DNA of 64,000 nt. Source: Streptomyces sp. NBC_01296. GTDB lineage: Bacteria > Actinomycetota > Actinomycetes > Streptomycetales > Streptomycetaceae. The stretch lies in NCBI RefSeq assembly GCF_035984415.1, contig NZ_CP130720.1:4278001-4342000 (forward strand), read 5' to 3'. This document shows positions 6,964 through 15,397 of this stretch, piece after piece. Every line of letters begins with the position of its first letter. Position 1 is the stretch's first letter. The notes beneath the pieces were generated by a model, which was not told where the DNA came from, made no database searches, and saw only the letters and a program-made list of their open reading frames with translations. The position numbers and the translations under genes are program-made.

Positions 6964-7815
6964 TCAGCCGGACCCGGTGAACTGGCCGGTGCCCACCACC
7001 TTGAGGAGGGCGAGGCGTTCGCCGGTGTCGCTGCCGACGGGCGGGGTGTACAGGACCACGCGCTGATCCCCCTCCGGGGCGAGCAGGACCTGGCAGTCCA
7101 GGTCGACCGGGCCGATCAGCGGGTGCAGGACACGCATGCGCGATGCCCGGCGTACGGCGACCTCGTGCAGTTCCCACAGTCCGGTGAACTCCTCGCCGGA
7201 TCCTTTCAGTCGCTCCACCAGGCGGGTCGCGGCCGGGTCGGCGGCCCGTCGGCCCACGGCTGCCCGCAGGTCCGCCACATGCAGCCGGCTGTAGTACTCG
7301 TGCTCCTCCGGCGGGTACGCGGTGCGCTGGGCCGCGTCGGCGAACCAGCGCCACACCACGTTGCGGCCGTGCTCGGACACCGAACAGACGCCGCCCAGCA
7401 GCGCCTCGGCCATCGCGTTCTGGGCCAGGACGTCACCGAGATCGCTGAGCACCTGCACTGGCGTGCCCGGCAGTTGGTCCAGCAGGTGCAGCAGTCCCGG
7501 GCTCACGTGGTCGCCCGAGGTGCGGGCGGCCGGGGGGCGCCGGCCGGCAAGGAGGTGGAGGTGGTCGCGTTCGTCGCCGGACAGACGCAGGGCGCGGGCC
7601 AGGGCGGCGAGCATCTCCGACGAGGGCTGCGGGCCGCGGGCCTGTTCGAGGCGGATGTAGTAGTCGGCGGACATGCCCGCGAGCTGGGCGACCTCCTCGC
7701 GGCGCAGGCCCGGCGTACGCCTCCGGGGGCCGACGGGCAGACCCGCGTCCTGGGGCCGGACCCGGTCGCGCGAGCGGCGCAGGAAGTCGGCGAGTGCCTC
7801 ACGGTCGATCTTCAT
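6964..7815 (-). CDS. XRE-family regulator with MmyB-like C-terminal domain
   Basis: A 283-residue protein. Residues about 10-85 are an HTH_XRE domain with RRRTPGLRREEVAQLAGMSADYYIRLEQ, and residues about 105-275 match the MmyB-like ligand-binding domain (VLAQNAMAEALLG.., RNVVWRWFADA, EFTGLWELHEV). This very common streptomycete family often regulates a divergent oxidoreductase or hydrolase, and an alpha/beta hydrolase gene begins at 7965 on the other strand. The ligand is unknown; fatty-acid binding has been proposed for MmyB. Confidence 0.92.
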   Translation of the reverse strand: MKIDREALADFLRRSRDRVRPQDAGLPVGPRRRTPGLRREEVAQLAGMSADYYIRLEQARGPQPSSEMLAALARALRLSGDERDHLHLLAGRRPPAARTSGDHVSPGLLHLLDQLPGTPVQVLSDLGDVLAQNAMAEALLGGVCSVSEHGRNVVWRWFADAAQRTAYPPEEHEYYSRLHVADLRAAVGRRAADPAATRLVERLKGSGEEFTGLWELHEVAVRRASRMRVLHPLIGPVDLDCQVLLAPEGDQRVVLYTPPVGSDTGERLALLKVVGTGQFTGSG

Positions 7816-7964
7816 ACGGTCATCCTGCCGGACGGTCCGGGGCTCAACCAGGGACTGCCGATCCCAGGGTAGGGAGGTCTCTCCCGACCGTTGCCGGACG
7901 GCGGCACTGTGGGTCTGGCCGGAGCACGAACGCCCCGGCCGACACAGCAGACAGGGAGCATTCC

Positions 7965-8768
7965 ATGGCCACCGTCACCGTCAACGGCGCACAGGTCCAC
8001 TACGAGAAGGCCGGCTCGGGCCCCGCCCTGGTCCTGGTCCACGGCACCGGATCGGCCGGCGCCGCCGTCAACTGGGGTCAGACCGCGCCCCGCTTCACCC
8101 CGCACCACACGGTGATCACCCCGGACCTGTCCGGCACCGAAGCGACCGTCGACGACGGCGCCCCGCTGACCGCCGAGGGCCTCGCCGCCCAGGTCATCGC
8201 CGTCATCGAGGACGCGGCTGACGGGCCCGTCGACCTGCTGGGCTTCTCGATGGGCTCCACCGTCACCGCCACGGTCGCCGCCCTGCGCCCCGACCTGGTG
8301 CGGCGGCTGATCCTCGTCGCCGGCTGGGCCCACACCGACGGCGACGAATACCTGCGCAGCCTCTTCACCCTCTGGCAGGACCTCGGCGCCTCCGTCCCCG
8401 CCTCCTTCGGCCGCGCGGTGACGATGACCGGCTTCAGCCGCGGCTTCCTCAATTCCATCGGCCGCGACCAGTTCGAGGCCCTCATCCCCAACATGCCGCC
8501 CACCCCCGGCACCCTCCGCCACATCGCCTATGACCTGAGGGTGGACATCCGGCCCCTGCTGCCGCTCATCGAGGCCCCCACCCTCGTGATCGGGGGCACC
8601 CAGGACATCACGATCCCGGTCCAGCACAGCCGCGCCCTCCACGCCGCGATCGCGGACAGTTCCTATGCCGAGATCGACGCCGGCCACGTCATGTTCTTCG
8701 AGCAGGAGGACGTCTTCACCGAGCTCGTCACCCGGTTCATCGAGGGCCCCGTCACGGCCGACGCGTGA
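7965..8768 (+). CDS. Alpha/beta hydrolase
   Basis: A 267-residue hydrolase. LVLVHGTGSAG is the oxyanion loop, GFSMGS carries the nucleophile Ser95, GGTQDITIPV the likely acid region and DAGHVMFFE the catalytic His. The product most resembles the small lipase/lactonase-type hydrolases paired with XRE/MmyB regulators in streptomycetes. ATG 7965 follows AGGGAG; the longer frame to 7794 overlaps the divergent regulator and is rejected. The substrate is not predictable. Confidence 0.88.
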   Translation: MATVTVNGAQVHYEKAGSGPALVLVHGTGSAGAAVNWGQTAPRFTPHHTVITPDLSGTEATVDDGAPLTAEGLAAQVIAVIEDAADGPVDLLGFSMGSTVTATVAALRPDLVRRLILVAGWAHTDGDEYLRSLFTLWQDLGASVPASFGRAVTMTGFSRGFLNSIGRDQFEALIPNMPPTPGTLRHIAYDLRVDIRPLLPLIEAPTLVIGGTQDITIPVQHSRALHAAIADSSYAEIDAGHVMFFEQEDVFTELVTRFIEGPVTADA

Positions 8769-8856
8769 GCGGAGACCGGCCCACAACACCATGGGGATTC
8801 GCACACTCGCCACGTCGCAGGCAGACGGTCAATCACCCACTCGAAGAACCAACTTG

Positions 8857-8885
8857 GCGGGGGCGGACTGCGAGCCCGCCCCCGC
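8857..8885 (+). terminator. G+C hairpin downstream of the hydrolase gene
   Basis: GCGGGGGCGG (8857-8866) is the exact complement of CCGCCCCCGC (8876-8885), with a nine-base loop. It lies about 90 bases after the hydrolase stop. There is no T-tract. Confidence 0.5.
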
Positions 8886-9516
8886 GACTCAGCTGGTGAT
8901 CACCAATGACCACCGATCGGTTGGTGGCCGGCTGTAAGCGGCGCCGACTACGGATACGGAGCGGAGCCCTTCGACGACACGCCACCCAACGACCCACCCC
9001 TGTCCGAACCCTCAAGGCCGGGGCGGCTGACATCCGCCCCCCGGACCGTCACGCTTCGCGCAGCCGTCTCGGCAGGTGCTTTGCCCGGATCCGGATCCCC
9101 GATGCCCTCGACCCGGGCGACGACGCGACCGCGGCAGCCCACATCGCCGTCCTCGCGGAAACGCTCTCGCAGGCCCCGATGACACCTGCACCCCAGGGCA
9201 ACACTCAGCCCGCGGTGCCCCTCGGGTCGAAGTCCCGGGGCTGCTCGCCTGCGTAAGCGGTGGACAGCGCGGTCCATCCTGGGCGCGCGCTCATCGCCCC
9301 ACCGATCAACCCTTGGCGAACGGGCCCTTCGGCGACCTGAAGCAGCAGGGTTGCGGCCGTTCCCCTCGAGGGGTCGTGGTTCCGGCAGGGCGAGACCGGG
9401 CACTGCTGCTCACCTGTGCAGACGCAGCAGCGTCTCGTCACAAACGTGTGACAGAGACGGCTGATTCGGCGACGAATGCCACTACTCAGCAACAAATAAC
9501 GAGATGTGACCCTCAA

Positions 9517-9531
9517 TCACTTTGTAAGTGA
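9517..9531. promoter_or_regulatory. Palindrome upstream of the ESX operon
   Basis: TCACTT-TGT-AAGTGA is a perfect dyad 85 bases before the first WXG100-like start, in the only A+T-rich part of the region. It is a reasonable operator for the secretion operon. It does not fit the BldD consensus (spacing is too long) and I cannot name its binding protein. Confidence 0.4.
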
Positions 9532-9615
9532 CAACGCCTGGTTGATAGACATGGAACGCCAGTTCTGGCCACGGGTGTTCGAGTGGCTTGTTGTGAGAGG
9601 TGCGGGGGTGAGCTC

Positions 9616-9948
9616 GTGAAGTTCGACATGGGTAACACGGCGTTGTCGGGGCTGAAGTCCCGGACGCAGGGTTCGACTGAGGATCTCGATGGTCTGATCC
9701 GACAGCTGATTGCCGCTGCCGCGCCGTTGGAGGGCAAGTTCCACGGTTCGGGCAAGGTGGCCTTCGACCAGTTCAAGGAGCACTCGGACGAGGTGACGGC
9801 CGCGCTGAACAGTGCGCTGCGCTCGATCCTGGGTGGTCAGTCGGGGATGGACACGTCGTTCGGCCAGGGTGACCAGGAGTCGGCGGACAACGCCAAGCAG
9901 CAGATGGCGGCGGCGAACTTCGACGCGGCTCGTTTCTCGGGCCGCTAG
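9616..9948 (+). CDS. WXG100-like (ESAT-6 superfamily) protein 1
   Basis: A 110-residue, mostly helical protein. FHGSGKVAFDQF near residue 45 replaces the canonical W-x-G turn with F-x-G between two amphipathic helices, as in many streptomycete Esx proteins. Such proteins form antiparallel dimers and are secreted by, or activate, the type VII secretion ATPase. GTG 9616 gives VKFDMGNTALSG; an in-frame ATG at 9628 is an alternative. It is the first gene of the ESX-type run and is 19 bases from a second protein of similar size, the usual esx pairing. Confidence 0.8.
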   Translation: MKFDMGNTALSGLKSRTQGSTEDLDGLIRQLIAAAAPLEGKFHGSGKVAFDQFKEHSDEVTAALNSALRSILGGQSGMDTSFGQGDQESADNAKQQMAAANFDAARFSGR

Positions 9949-9967
9949 GCAGACGGGGGTAGTTGAC

Positions 9968-10282
9968 ATGGGTGGAACGGGTACGGACCGGCGTAGCTAC
10001 GACCTCGGCGCCTCGACCGAGGTGCAGGGGTCGCTGGACGGCATCATCGGCCGGCTGGAGACGGTGCTCCGCGAGCGCGAGTCGGCGGTGAAGGCGGCGA
10101 TGGCCGACTTCCAGGCCGACGGCGTGTCGGACGAGTACCACGGCAAGGAGCAGCGCTGGGACAAGGCGGCCGCCGAGGTCCGCGCGATCATCGCGCTGCT
10201 GCGTTCGACGATGACGAAGAACGACGGCACCGCGCGCCAGACGCTGACCAGGGCCAAGGCCGCGGTCGACGCCATCGGCTGA
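9968..10282 (+). CDS. WXG100-like (ESAT-6 superfamily) protein 2
   Basis: A 104-residue helical hairpin protein. DEYHGKEQRWDKA near residue 55 occupies the W-x-G turn position (Y-x-G here), flanked by long amphipathic helices. It is the likely dimer partner of the preceding gene product. ATG 9968 follows GGGGGTAG. The pair precedes a small partner gene and the toxin, so these proteins may guide the toxin to the secretion machine. Confidence 0.8.
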   Translation: MGGTGTDRRSYDLGASTEVQGSLDGIIGRLETVLRERESAVKAAMADFQADGVSDEYHGKEQRWDKAAAEVRAIIALLRSTMTKNDGTARQTLTRAKAAVDAIG

Positions 10283-10326
10283 CGCCGGGGCACGGGAAAG
10301 AAACGTCTTACGAAACGGGGGACATC

Positions 10327-10710
10327 GTGTCCAATTGGGACATCAAGCCGGATGGCGTTCGTGGGGTCCTCAGCAAGACCGTCGAGGCCGGGGGCAAGTT
10401 CGAGGACGAGTTCACAGCGTACGGCGACGGCTTGGTGGGCGCCGCGACGTGGGCGGGCACGATGGTTCTGGGCGGGACCGAGATCCCCAAGGGGGGTGCG
10501 TTCGGTCCCGTGGCCCAGGCGCTGCAGGAGTTCCAGCAGCACACGGAGAACGACGTGAAATTCCTTCCGGTCCGGACGGCGAAGTCCATCACCGGGGCGC
10601 GCCTGGCCACTGAGGAGTACCTCAAGGGCGACCTGCAGATGGCGAAGAACAAGCAGGAGGAGTACTCCAAGGCTCCGACTCCGGAAGAGATGAAGGGCCC
10701 CAAGAAGTGA
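10327..10710 (+). CDS. Small T7SS-associated protein (DUF6507-like)
   Basis: A 127-residue helical protein beginning SNWDIKPDGVRGVLSKT. The start NWDI.P.GV..VL followed by a helical body and an EFQQHTENDVK helix matches my memory of DUF6507, a streptomycete family found directly upstream of ESX toxin genes. It probably acts as a WXG100-like partner or chaperone for the toxin encoded immediately after it. GTG 10327 follows GGGGGA, and its stop overlaps the toxin start (GTGA, 10707-10710), indicating coupled translation. The family assignment is from memory. Confidence 0.7.
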   Translation: MSNWDIKPDGVRGVLSKTVEAGGKFEDEFTAYGDGLVGAATWAGTMVLGGTEIPKGGAFGPVAQALQEFQQHTENDVKFLPVRTAKSITGARLATEEYLKGDLQMAKNKQEEYSKAPTPEEMKGPKK

Positions 10711-13106
10711 TCGACCTGGGGAAGATACCGACCTTCACGGGCAATCTGGAGACTTTGGAGACGCATGCGACGTCGCTGAAGACGACTGCCTCCGGCATTC
10801 GCGGTACGGGCAAGGACGTTCACAACGCGTTTCAGGCGTTGGATCCGGTCTACGACGCCCCCGAGCAGGAGGAGTTGCTCAATTCGACGATTCCGGTGCG
10901 GGACAAGGCGGACGAGTTCGCGAAGAAGCTGGAGTCCGTCAGCGGTGCGCTGACGAGCTTCGCGTCGACCGCCCGTCCGCTGGTGGACAAGATGAAGCAG
11001 CTCCGCGAGGATGCGGAGAAGTTCGTCGCGGACAACAAGGACGATGACGACTGGCAGCAGGACCAGGGCAAGATCGACGAGAACGCGCGTCTTGTCCGTG
11101 AGGTCGGTACGACGTGGGTGGCGTTCCAGGGCGTCGAACGGGATGCGGCCAACAAGATCACCTCATTGGTGGGTGGTACGCATTTCGTCGTCGATGACGG
11201 TTCGCACAAGGCCGGCATGTACGGCTTCAAGGAAAGCGACGTCAAGGATGCCAAGGAGACGCCTTGGGGGACGGTCGACGAGCGTGAGTACACGGGTCTG
11301 CGGGCTGCGTGGGAGTGGACGAAGGACAATGTCGGCGGTGCGCTGAAGGGGTTCTTCGTCGACGGTGTCTGGGGCACGCTCAAGGGCCTGGGCAGCATGG
11401 TCAACGTGTTCGACTGGGACAACTTCAAGAAGACCTGGTCGGGCATCGGCGACGTCTTCGGCGGTGTCAGCGGCTACCTCATCACGCCGTACGACTGGGT
11501 GCTCGACAAGACGCTCGGCCCGGAGGACCACACTGACCGTGAACGCCAGAAGGCGGCCCTGCGCAACTTCGGCAAGTCGATGGTCGCGTGGGACGAATGG
11601 GGCAAGGACCCCTCGCGGGCGGTCGGGACGGTGCTGTTCAACGGTCTGACCCTCGGCTCGGGCTCCCTCCTCAAGCTCGGCAAGGCCGGCCAGGCCGGGA
11701 AGCTGGGTGCGGCCGCGGAGGCCGCGACCTTGCTGGGCAAGGCGGGCGCGCTCGTCGACCCGATGAGCTACCTCGGCAAGGCGGCGGGCATCACCAAGCT
11801 CAAGGTCGGCGACTTCATGGAGGGCCTCAAGGCCAGCCAGGCGGGCGTGGACGACATGGCCCGCAACATGCCGACCGGCACCGCGCCGCACCCGGGCGAG
11901 GTTCCCGCGGCTCCCGGCCGTTCGGGGGAGCCGGCCTCCACTCCGTCCCACTCGGGCGACGGAGCTTCCCACTCCTCCGGCTCCGGCGAGAAGACGCCGC
12001 CTGGGCGTGAGTACGTCGACCATGCGGGCAACAAGCGCGTCATCGGCGATGACGGGTACATCAGGGACGAACACGGCAACGTCGTTCGCGACACCGAACC
12101 CGTCAGGGAGCCGCACAAGGACGACCTGCCCAACGTCCACGAGCACGAGACCGCTCCGGTCAAGGAAGAGGCGAAGGTCCTCGAAGGCGCGGGCGGCCCC
12201 AGCCACGTGGAGAGTGCGGCGGGCCACCCGACCGGGACGACCACCCACCCCGTCGGTGGGACGGCCACCCACACTCCAGGCAGCACAGCCGACAACACGG
12301 CGCACAACAACCACACCACACCAGGTGGCGGTGGCTCCGGGACCCACAGCAGCACCGGCAGCACCGCGACCGGCGGCGGCACTGCCACCCATGGCGACAC
12401 CACCACGACGGGCGGCGACGGCCACGGCGGCGGCTCGGGCGTTCCCCACCAGGGTGACGGCGGCGGCCACGACGCCTCGAGCAGCTCCCCCGATGCAGGC
12501 AGCCAGGGCGACGCACCCGATGCTTCGACAGGTGGTGCCGGAGACCAGCCGATGGACCCCAAGGTGGTCGACGAACGCATCAAGGAGTTGGACGACCGAC
12601 AGGGTGGCCAGGGGCACGCACCAGGCCGTCACCTTTACCCTGACGACCAGGCCCTCATCGACCGGCTTGGGACGGTACTCCTTGACAGCAATGGAACTCC
12701 CAAGGTGTACGGGCCGGCTTCCAACTACCCCGGACTCCTCAAGTCCGAAAACAACATCGACCCGTTGACCGGCACGACGGTGGACGGCGTGAACGGCGGC
12801 GTGCACCGAGTTGGCCCCTATGCCACCCGCTTCGACAACGCAGAAGACATGGTGCGTGCGGATGCATATTTCCGTGACGAAATCGCGCGCACCGGAGAGG
12901 TGCCGAAAGAGACGTCGATTGAGGACATATTGGGTCCTGGAGCTCACGATGAATTTAGCGGCTACTATCGCGATCCGGCCAACCCGACTGCCTTCAAACC
13001 GGTAGACTTCGAAGGCGGATCAATCGTTCCGGTCTATCGACTCCATGATGGCAAGTGGGATCTGCACACCATGTTCGCCAACCCGGCACCCGGCCGCCAC
13101 CCGTGA
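10707..13106 (+). CDS. Polymorphic toxin, probable type VII secretion substrate
   Basis: A 799-residue multi-domain protein. Residues 1-145 are helical and coiled-coil-like, as in T7SS substrates (ETLETHATSLKTTASGIRGTGKDVHNAFQAL). Residues about 170-400 form a hydrophobic, Gly-rich pre-toxin region with possible membrane segments. Residues about 395-625 are a Ser/Thr/Gly/His-rich low-complexity linker. The C-terminal ~170 residues are a compact domain that begins GHAPGRHLYPDDQALIDRL and includes VGPYATRFDNAEDMVRADAYF. The GHAxxRH motif resembles the start of RNase A-like CdiA toxins, but that is my inference. An immunity gene follows 12 bases later. GTG 10707 overlaps the upstream stop. Confidence 0.85.
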   Translation: MIDLGKIPTFTGNLETLETHATSLKTTASGIRGTGKDVHNAFQALDPVYDAPEQEELLNSTIPVRDKADEFAKKLESVSGALTSFASTARPLVDKMKQLREDAEKFVADNKDDDDWQQDQGKIDENARLVREVGTTWVAFQGVERDAANKITSLVGGTHFVVDDGSHKAGMYGFKESDVKDAKETPWGTVDEREYTGLRAAWEWTKDNVGGALKGFFVDGVWGTLKGLGSMVNVFDWDNFKKTWSGIGDVFGGVSGYLITPYDWVLDKTLGPEDHTDRERQKAALRNFGKSMVAWDEWGKDPSRAVGTVLFNGLTLGSGSLLKLGKAGQAGKLGAAAEAATLLGKAGALVDPMSYLGKAAGITKLKVGDFMEGLKASQAGVDDMARNMPTGTAPHPGEVPAAPGRSGEPASTPSHSGDGASHSSGSGEKTPPGREYVDHAGNKRVIGDDGYIRDEHGNVVRDTEPVREPHKDDLPNVHEHETAPVKEEAKVLEGAGGPSHVESAAGHPTGTTTHPVGGTATHTPGSTADNTAHNNHTTPGGGGSGTHSSTGSTATGGGTATHGDTTTTGGDGHGGGSGVPHQGDGGGHDASSSSPDAGSQGDAPDASTGGAGDQPMDPKVVDERIKELDDRQGGQGHAPGRHLYPDDQALIDRLGTVLLDSNGTPKVYGPASNYPGLLKSENNIDPLTGTTVDGVNGGVHRVGPYATRFDNAEDMVRADAYFRDEIARTGEVPKETSIEDILGPGAHDEFSGYYRDPANPTAFKPVDFEGGSIVPVYRLHDGKWDLHTMFANPAPGRHP

Positions 13107-13118
13107 AAGAGAAATTGA

Positions 13119-13406
13119 ATGGAAGAGCGATTCGAGCGGTTCGTCAAGACATATCTCAACCTCACGGAAGGATATGATACGAGCGGCTACCTCAGGCCTA
13201 CACTTATGGGATTCAACGAATCGTTCGTTGAAGCGGTTCGTTCAGGTTTCACCCAGGCTCTGGCAGACGACTCGTTCGGGCCGGCCGAATATGAGCGGCT
13301 GACCGATATCGAATTCTCCGACAGGGAAACTCTTCACGCCTACCTCCAGGCCATGTATGACTATCTGTTCAATGGTGCGCCGGAGCAGCCGACGCCGCCG
13401 GGTTAA
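13119..13406 (+). CDS. Probable immunity protein of the preceding toxin
   Basis: A 95-residue acidic, helical protein, MEERFERFVKTYLNLTEGYD.., encoded 12 bases after the toxin. Small acidic proteins directly downstream of a polymorphic toxin are almost always cognate immunity factors that bind and block the toxin's C-terminal domain in the cytoplasm. Sequence content is markedly less G+C-rich at third positions than the conserved ESX genes, matching the toxin C-terminal cartridge and pointing to exchange as a unit. I do not place it in a named family with confidence; the resemblance to CdiI-type immunity proteins is weak. Confidence 0.75.
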   Translation: MEERFERFVKTYLNLTEGYDTSGYLRPTLMGFNESFVEAVRSGFTQALADDSFGPAEYERLTDIEFSDRETLHAYLQAMYDYLFNGAPEQPTPPG

Positions 13407-13410
13407 TGGA

Positions 13411-13946
13411 GTGTTCTCGCTGGCGGTGGCCGTGGTCGGCTGCCGTCGCTTCATGGAGAACCGTGGGGACGACGTGGTGGAGCCCGAAGCCTGGCCCTTG
13501 CCAGGCGTTCGGGGTGCCGTTCTTCTCCGTGCCTGACGAGCTGAAGTTCCTGGGACAGTGGGTGACGGCCGACATCCGGCGCTCGCCGCTGAAAGTCCTG
13601 GAGGCGATCGACCTGGTGAACGAAACCAAGGCCAACCCGGACTTCGCACCGGAGGATCTGAACGGAAAGGCGCATACCGTCACCATCAGCCCGCAGGGCG
13701 TCAGGGTGGAGAACCACTACGTCGAGCACGTTCAGGGTGACTACTCCCTCGACGACGCGTTCCCGGTCCTGGCCGACTTCTGGGACTACTGCCGCCTGGC
13801 GAATCCCGAAGAGGCCGAATCGCGACGACGCGAATACGCTGCGGAGCGCGGTCGCGATTCGCTGGACGGACATGATGCACACACGCCGGGACTCGGAGTG
13901 GCTCATCAAGAGCGTCGTGCCGCATGACTACATCAGCGGACCGTGA
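13411..13946 (+). pseudogene. Disrupted orphan immunity/cartridge module
   Basis: Codon bias moves between frames here. From GTG 13411 to about 13500 one frame (.. MENRGDDVVEPEAWPLPG) has strong third-position G/C but stops at 13534. A second frame (open from 13406) carries the best protein-like stretch, VPFFSVPDELKFLGQWV.. through DDAFPVLADFWDYCRLANPEEAE. After about 13840 a third frame takes over and ends WLIKSVVPHDYISGP at 13946. Each shift is in the same direction. The simplest reading is a frameshifted gene or stacked fragments of old toxin and immunity cartridges. A 173-residue product from 13406 to 13927 is the longest uninterrupted frame and could still be made. Confidence 0.55.
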
Positions 13947-13983
13947 CGACGACCGACGGGCGGAATGCGAAAGGATGCCACTC

Positions 13984-14760
13984 GTGACCCGCTTCACTGA
14001 ATTGCTCGGCACGGATTTCGACGGCGAGCCGACGACGGATATCGACGATGTGATCTTCGGGGCCTTCGACGAGCCCGGACACCGGGACCGCGTGGCCGGA
14101 CTCGTCGAGCTGATGAACGATCCCGCCGAACCGGAGATCGAGCGTTTCCTGGCCTGCGTGGCGCTGGCGACCTGGGGTGAGACGGCCGGGTACGAGGCGG
14201 TCATCCGGGCTGCCGCGGACCCCGGGAACACGCTTTGGCACGAGTTCTCGATCGACCGCAAGTTCTCGGTCGACAGCACCTTCGCGCAGCTCGCGGACGC
14301 GGTGGCCGATGGGGACCTGGCGCAGGAGAAGGGGACCGGACCACTGCGCGTGGAGGCGGCCCGCTCCTTGGTGCGGCTCGCCGACAGCCAGTACTTCGAG
14401 GACAGGCTGGGCGAGTTGTTCGACAACGCCACGCTGCGGGCGCTGCTGGACGACATCAAGGAGGTGGTCGACCTGGGCGTGCGGTCCCTGGCGGCGGGCG
14501 AGAAGCGCCTGTTCGACCTGCCCACGCAGTTGGTCGACCTGGCCAGTGCGGTGTCGGTTCTCGATGGCCCCCTGGGTGTGCACATGGCCCTGAGCGTGCT
14601 GAACGTCAGCTCCTCCCCCCGCCCGCTGAACCACGCCGTCGCCCTCGTGTATCGCGCCAAGGGGCCGGAGGCCCGGCAATTCGCCGATTACCTGCTGGCA
14701 GTGGGCGACGAGAAGGTGCGCGCTGAGGTCCGCGAGGCGCTGGGCCAGGAACGGCAGTGA
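13984..14760 (+). CDS. Hypothetical helical protein in the ESX/toxin region
   Basis: A 258-residue protein rich in helices (DRVAGLVELMNDPAEPEIERFLACVALATWG.., PLRVEAARSLVRLADSQYFEDRLGELF), consistent with HEAT-like repeats. The start is GTG 13984 with GAAAGGA nine bases upstream; ATG 13975 or 13924 are alternatives, the latter overlapping the disrupted module. Its codon bias is typical Streptomyces. HEAT-like proteins are frequent among immunity or accessory proteins in toxin arrays, so an immunity role is possible, but I recognise no family. Confidence 0.65.
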   Translation: MTRFTELLGTDFDGEPTTDIDDVIFGAFDEPGHRDRVAGLVELMNDPAEPEIERFLACVALATWGETAGYEAVIRAAADPGNTLWHEFSIDRKFSVDSTFAQLADAVADGDLAQEKGTGPLRVEAARSLVRLADSQYFEDRLGELFDNATLRALLDDIKEVVDLGVRSLAAGEKRLFDLPTQLVDLASAVSVLDGPLGVHMALSVLNVSSSPRPLNHAVALVYRAKGPEARQFADYLLAVGDEKVRAEVREALGQERQ

Positions 14761-14795
14761 GTTTCTCGGAGACCGAGGTCTTCCGGGCTCCGGTC

Positions 14796-14826
14796 GTCGC
14801 CGGGCGGTGAACTACCGCCCGGCGAC
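14796..14826 (+). terminator. Transcription terminator between toxin module and secretion genes
   Basis: GTCGCCGGGCGGT (14796-14808) and ACCGCCCGGCGAC (14814-14826) are perfectly complementary around GAACT. The hairpin follows the preceding stop by 35 bases and separates the toxin/immunity run from the EccD-ATPase-EccC run. The rest of 14827-15006 shows no clear feature. Confidence 0.75.
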
Positions 14827-15006
14827 GGGTGGATCGTCGACGCGCTTTTGCGTTCCCCCGGTGAAAGTTGATAGTCATGGCGCCCGGTGCGTGTCATGAC
14901 CGCGCCGTTCCATGGTGCAGGGGTGTCCTGGCCGCTGTTCATGGCCTTGCAGATCGCCGGGGGTTCGTAGGTCCACACCGGCTCGTGGAGCCCGGCTGAT
15001 CGGGGA

Positions 15007-15384
15007 ATGATGGCGAAGGATTACGACAGTCAGCTGCTGGAGTCGGTGTCGGTACGGCGCCGACGCATGCGGGATGCCCTGCTCTACGGGGCCCAGCGGG
15101 CCCGCCGTACGGCGGACGAGAAGCTCGGCAGGATATTCGCGGGCATCGCCATTGCGGCGCTTCTGTGCGCCGGTTGTGTGGGGTGGTCTTTCATCCAGCA
15201 CACCCTGGCCAAGCAGAAAGAGCAGCAGGGGCAGCAAGAGCAGCGCTATGCACCGCAGTTGACGCCCTCACCGTCGATGTCACCGTCGAAGTCACCGTCG
15301 AAGTCACCTTCGCCGTCCTCCTCGAAGGCGAAAACGCCGAACAATCCGAAAGGAACGCACAAAGTGACGGAGTCGGCCCAGTGA
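15007..15384 (+). CDS. Small single-span membrane protein with Ser/Pro/Lys tail
   Basis: A 125-residue protein with a basic N-terminus (RRRRMRDALLYGAQRARR), one hydrophobic segment at about residues 45-62 (IFAGIAIAALLCAGCVGW), a Gln-rich stretch, and a tail of SPSKSP repeats. It begins at ATG 15007 (ATG 15010 is an equally good alternative). Position just upstream of EccD suggests it belongs to the secretion transcript and may tether or modulate the machine at the membrane. No family is recognised. Confidence 0.7.
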   Translation: MMAKDYDSQLLESVSVRRRRMRDALLYGAQRARRTADEKLGRIFAGIAIAALLCAGCVGWSFIQHTLAKQKEQQGQQEQRYAPQLTPSPSMSPSKSPSKSPSPSSSKAKTPNNPKGTHKVTESAQ

Positions 15385-15397
15385 TAGGTTCTGCCGC

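Larger units (their letters stand above)
8769..9615. other. Long intergenic region upstream of the type VII secretion genes
   Basis: About 850 bases carry no reading frame with convincing codon bias, ribosome site or family resemblance. A hairpin at 8857-8885 probably ends the hydrolase transcript. The last 200 bases are distinctly A+T-richer, with ACAAACGTGTGACAG and AACAAATAACGAG and a palindrome at 9517-9531, and probably contain the promoter of the ESX operon. Nothing definite is seen in 8890-9400. Confidence 0.6.

Noticed and set aside
9076..9531. A 151-codon frame in the region before the ESX genes
   Set aside because: Its third-position bias is weak, it has no ribosome site, and it ends in A+T-rich promoter-like sequence.
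11163..12947. A 594-codon minus-strand frame opposite the toxin
   Set aside because: It is antisense to the toxin, which has a coupled start and matching immunity gene.
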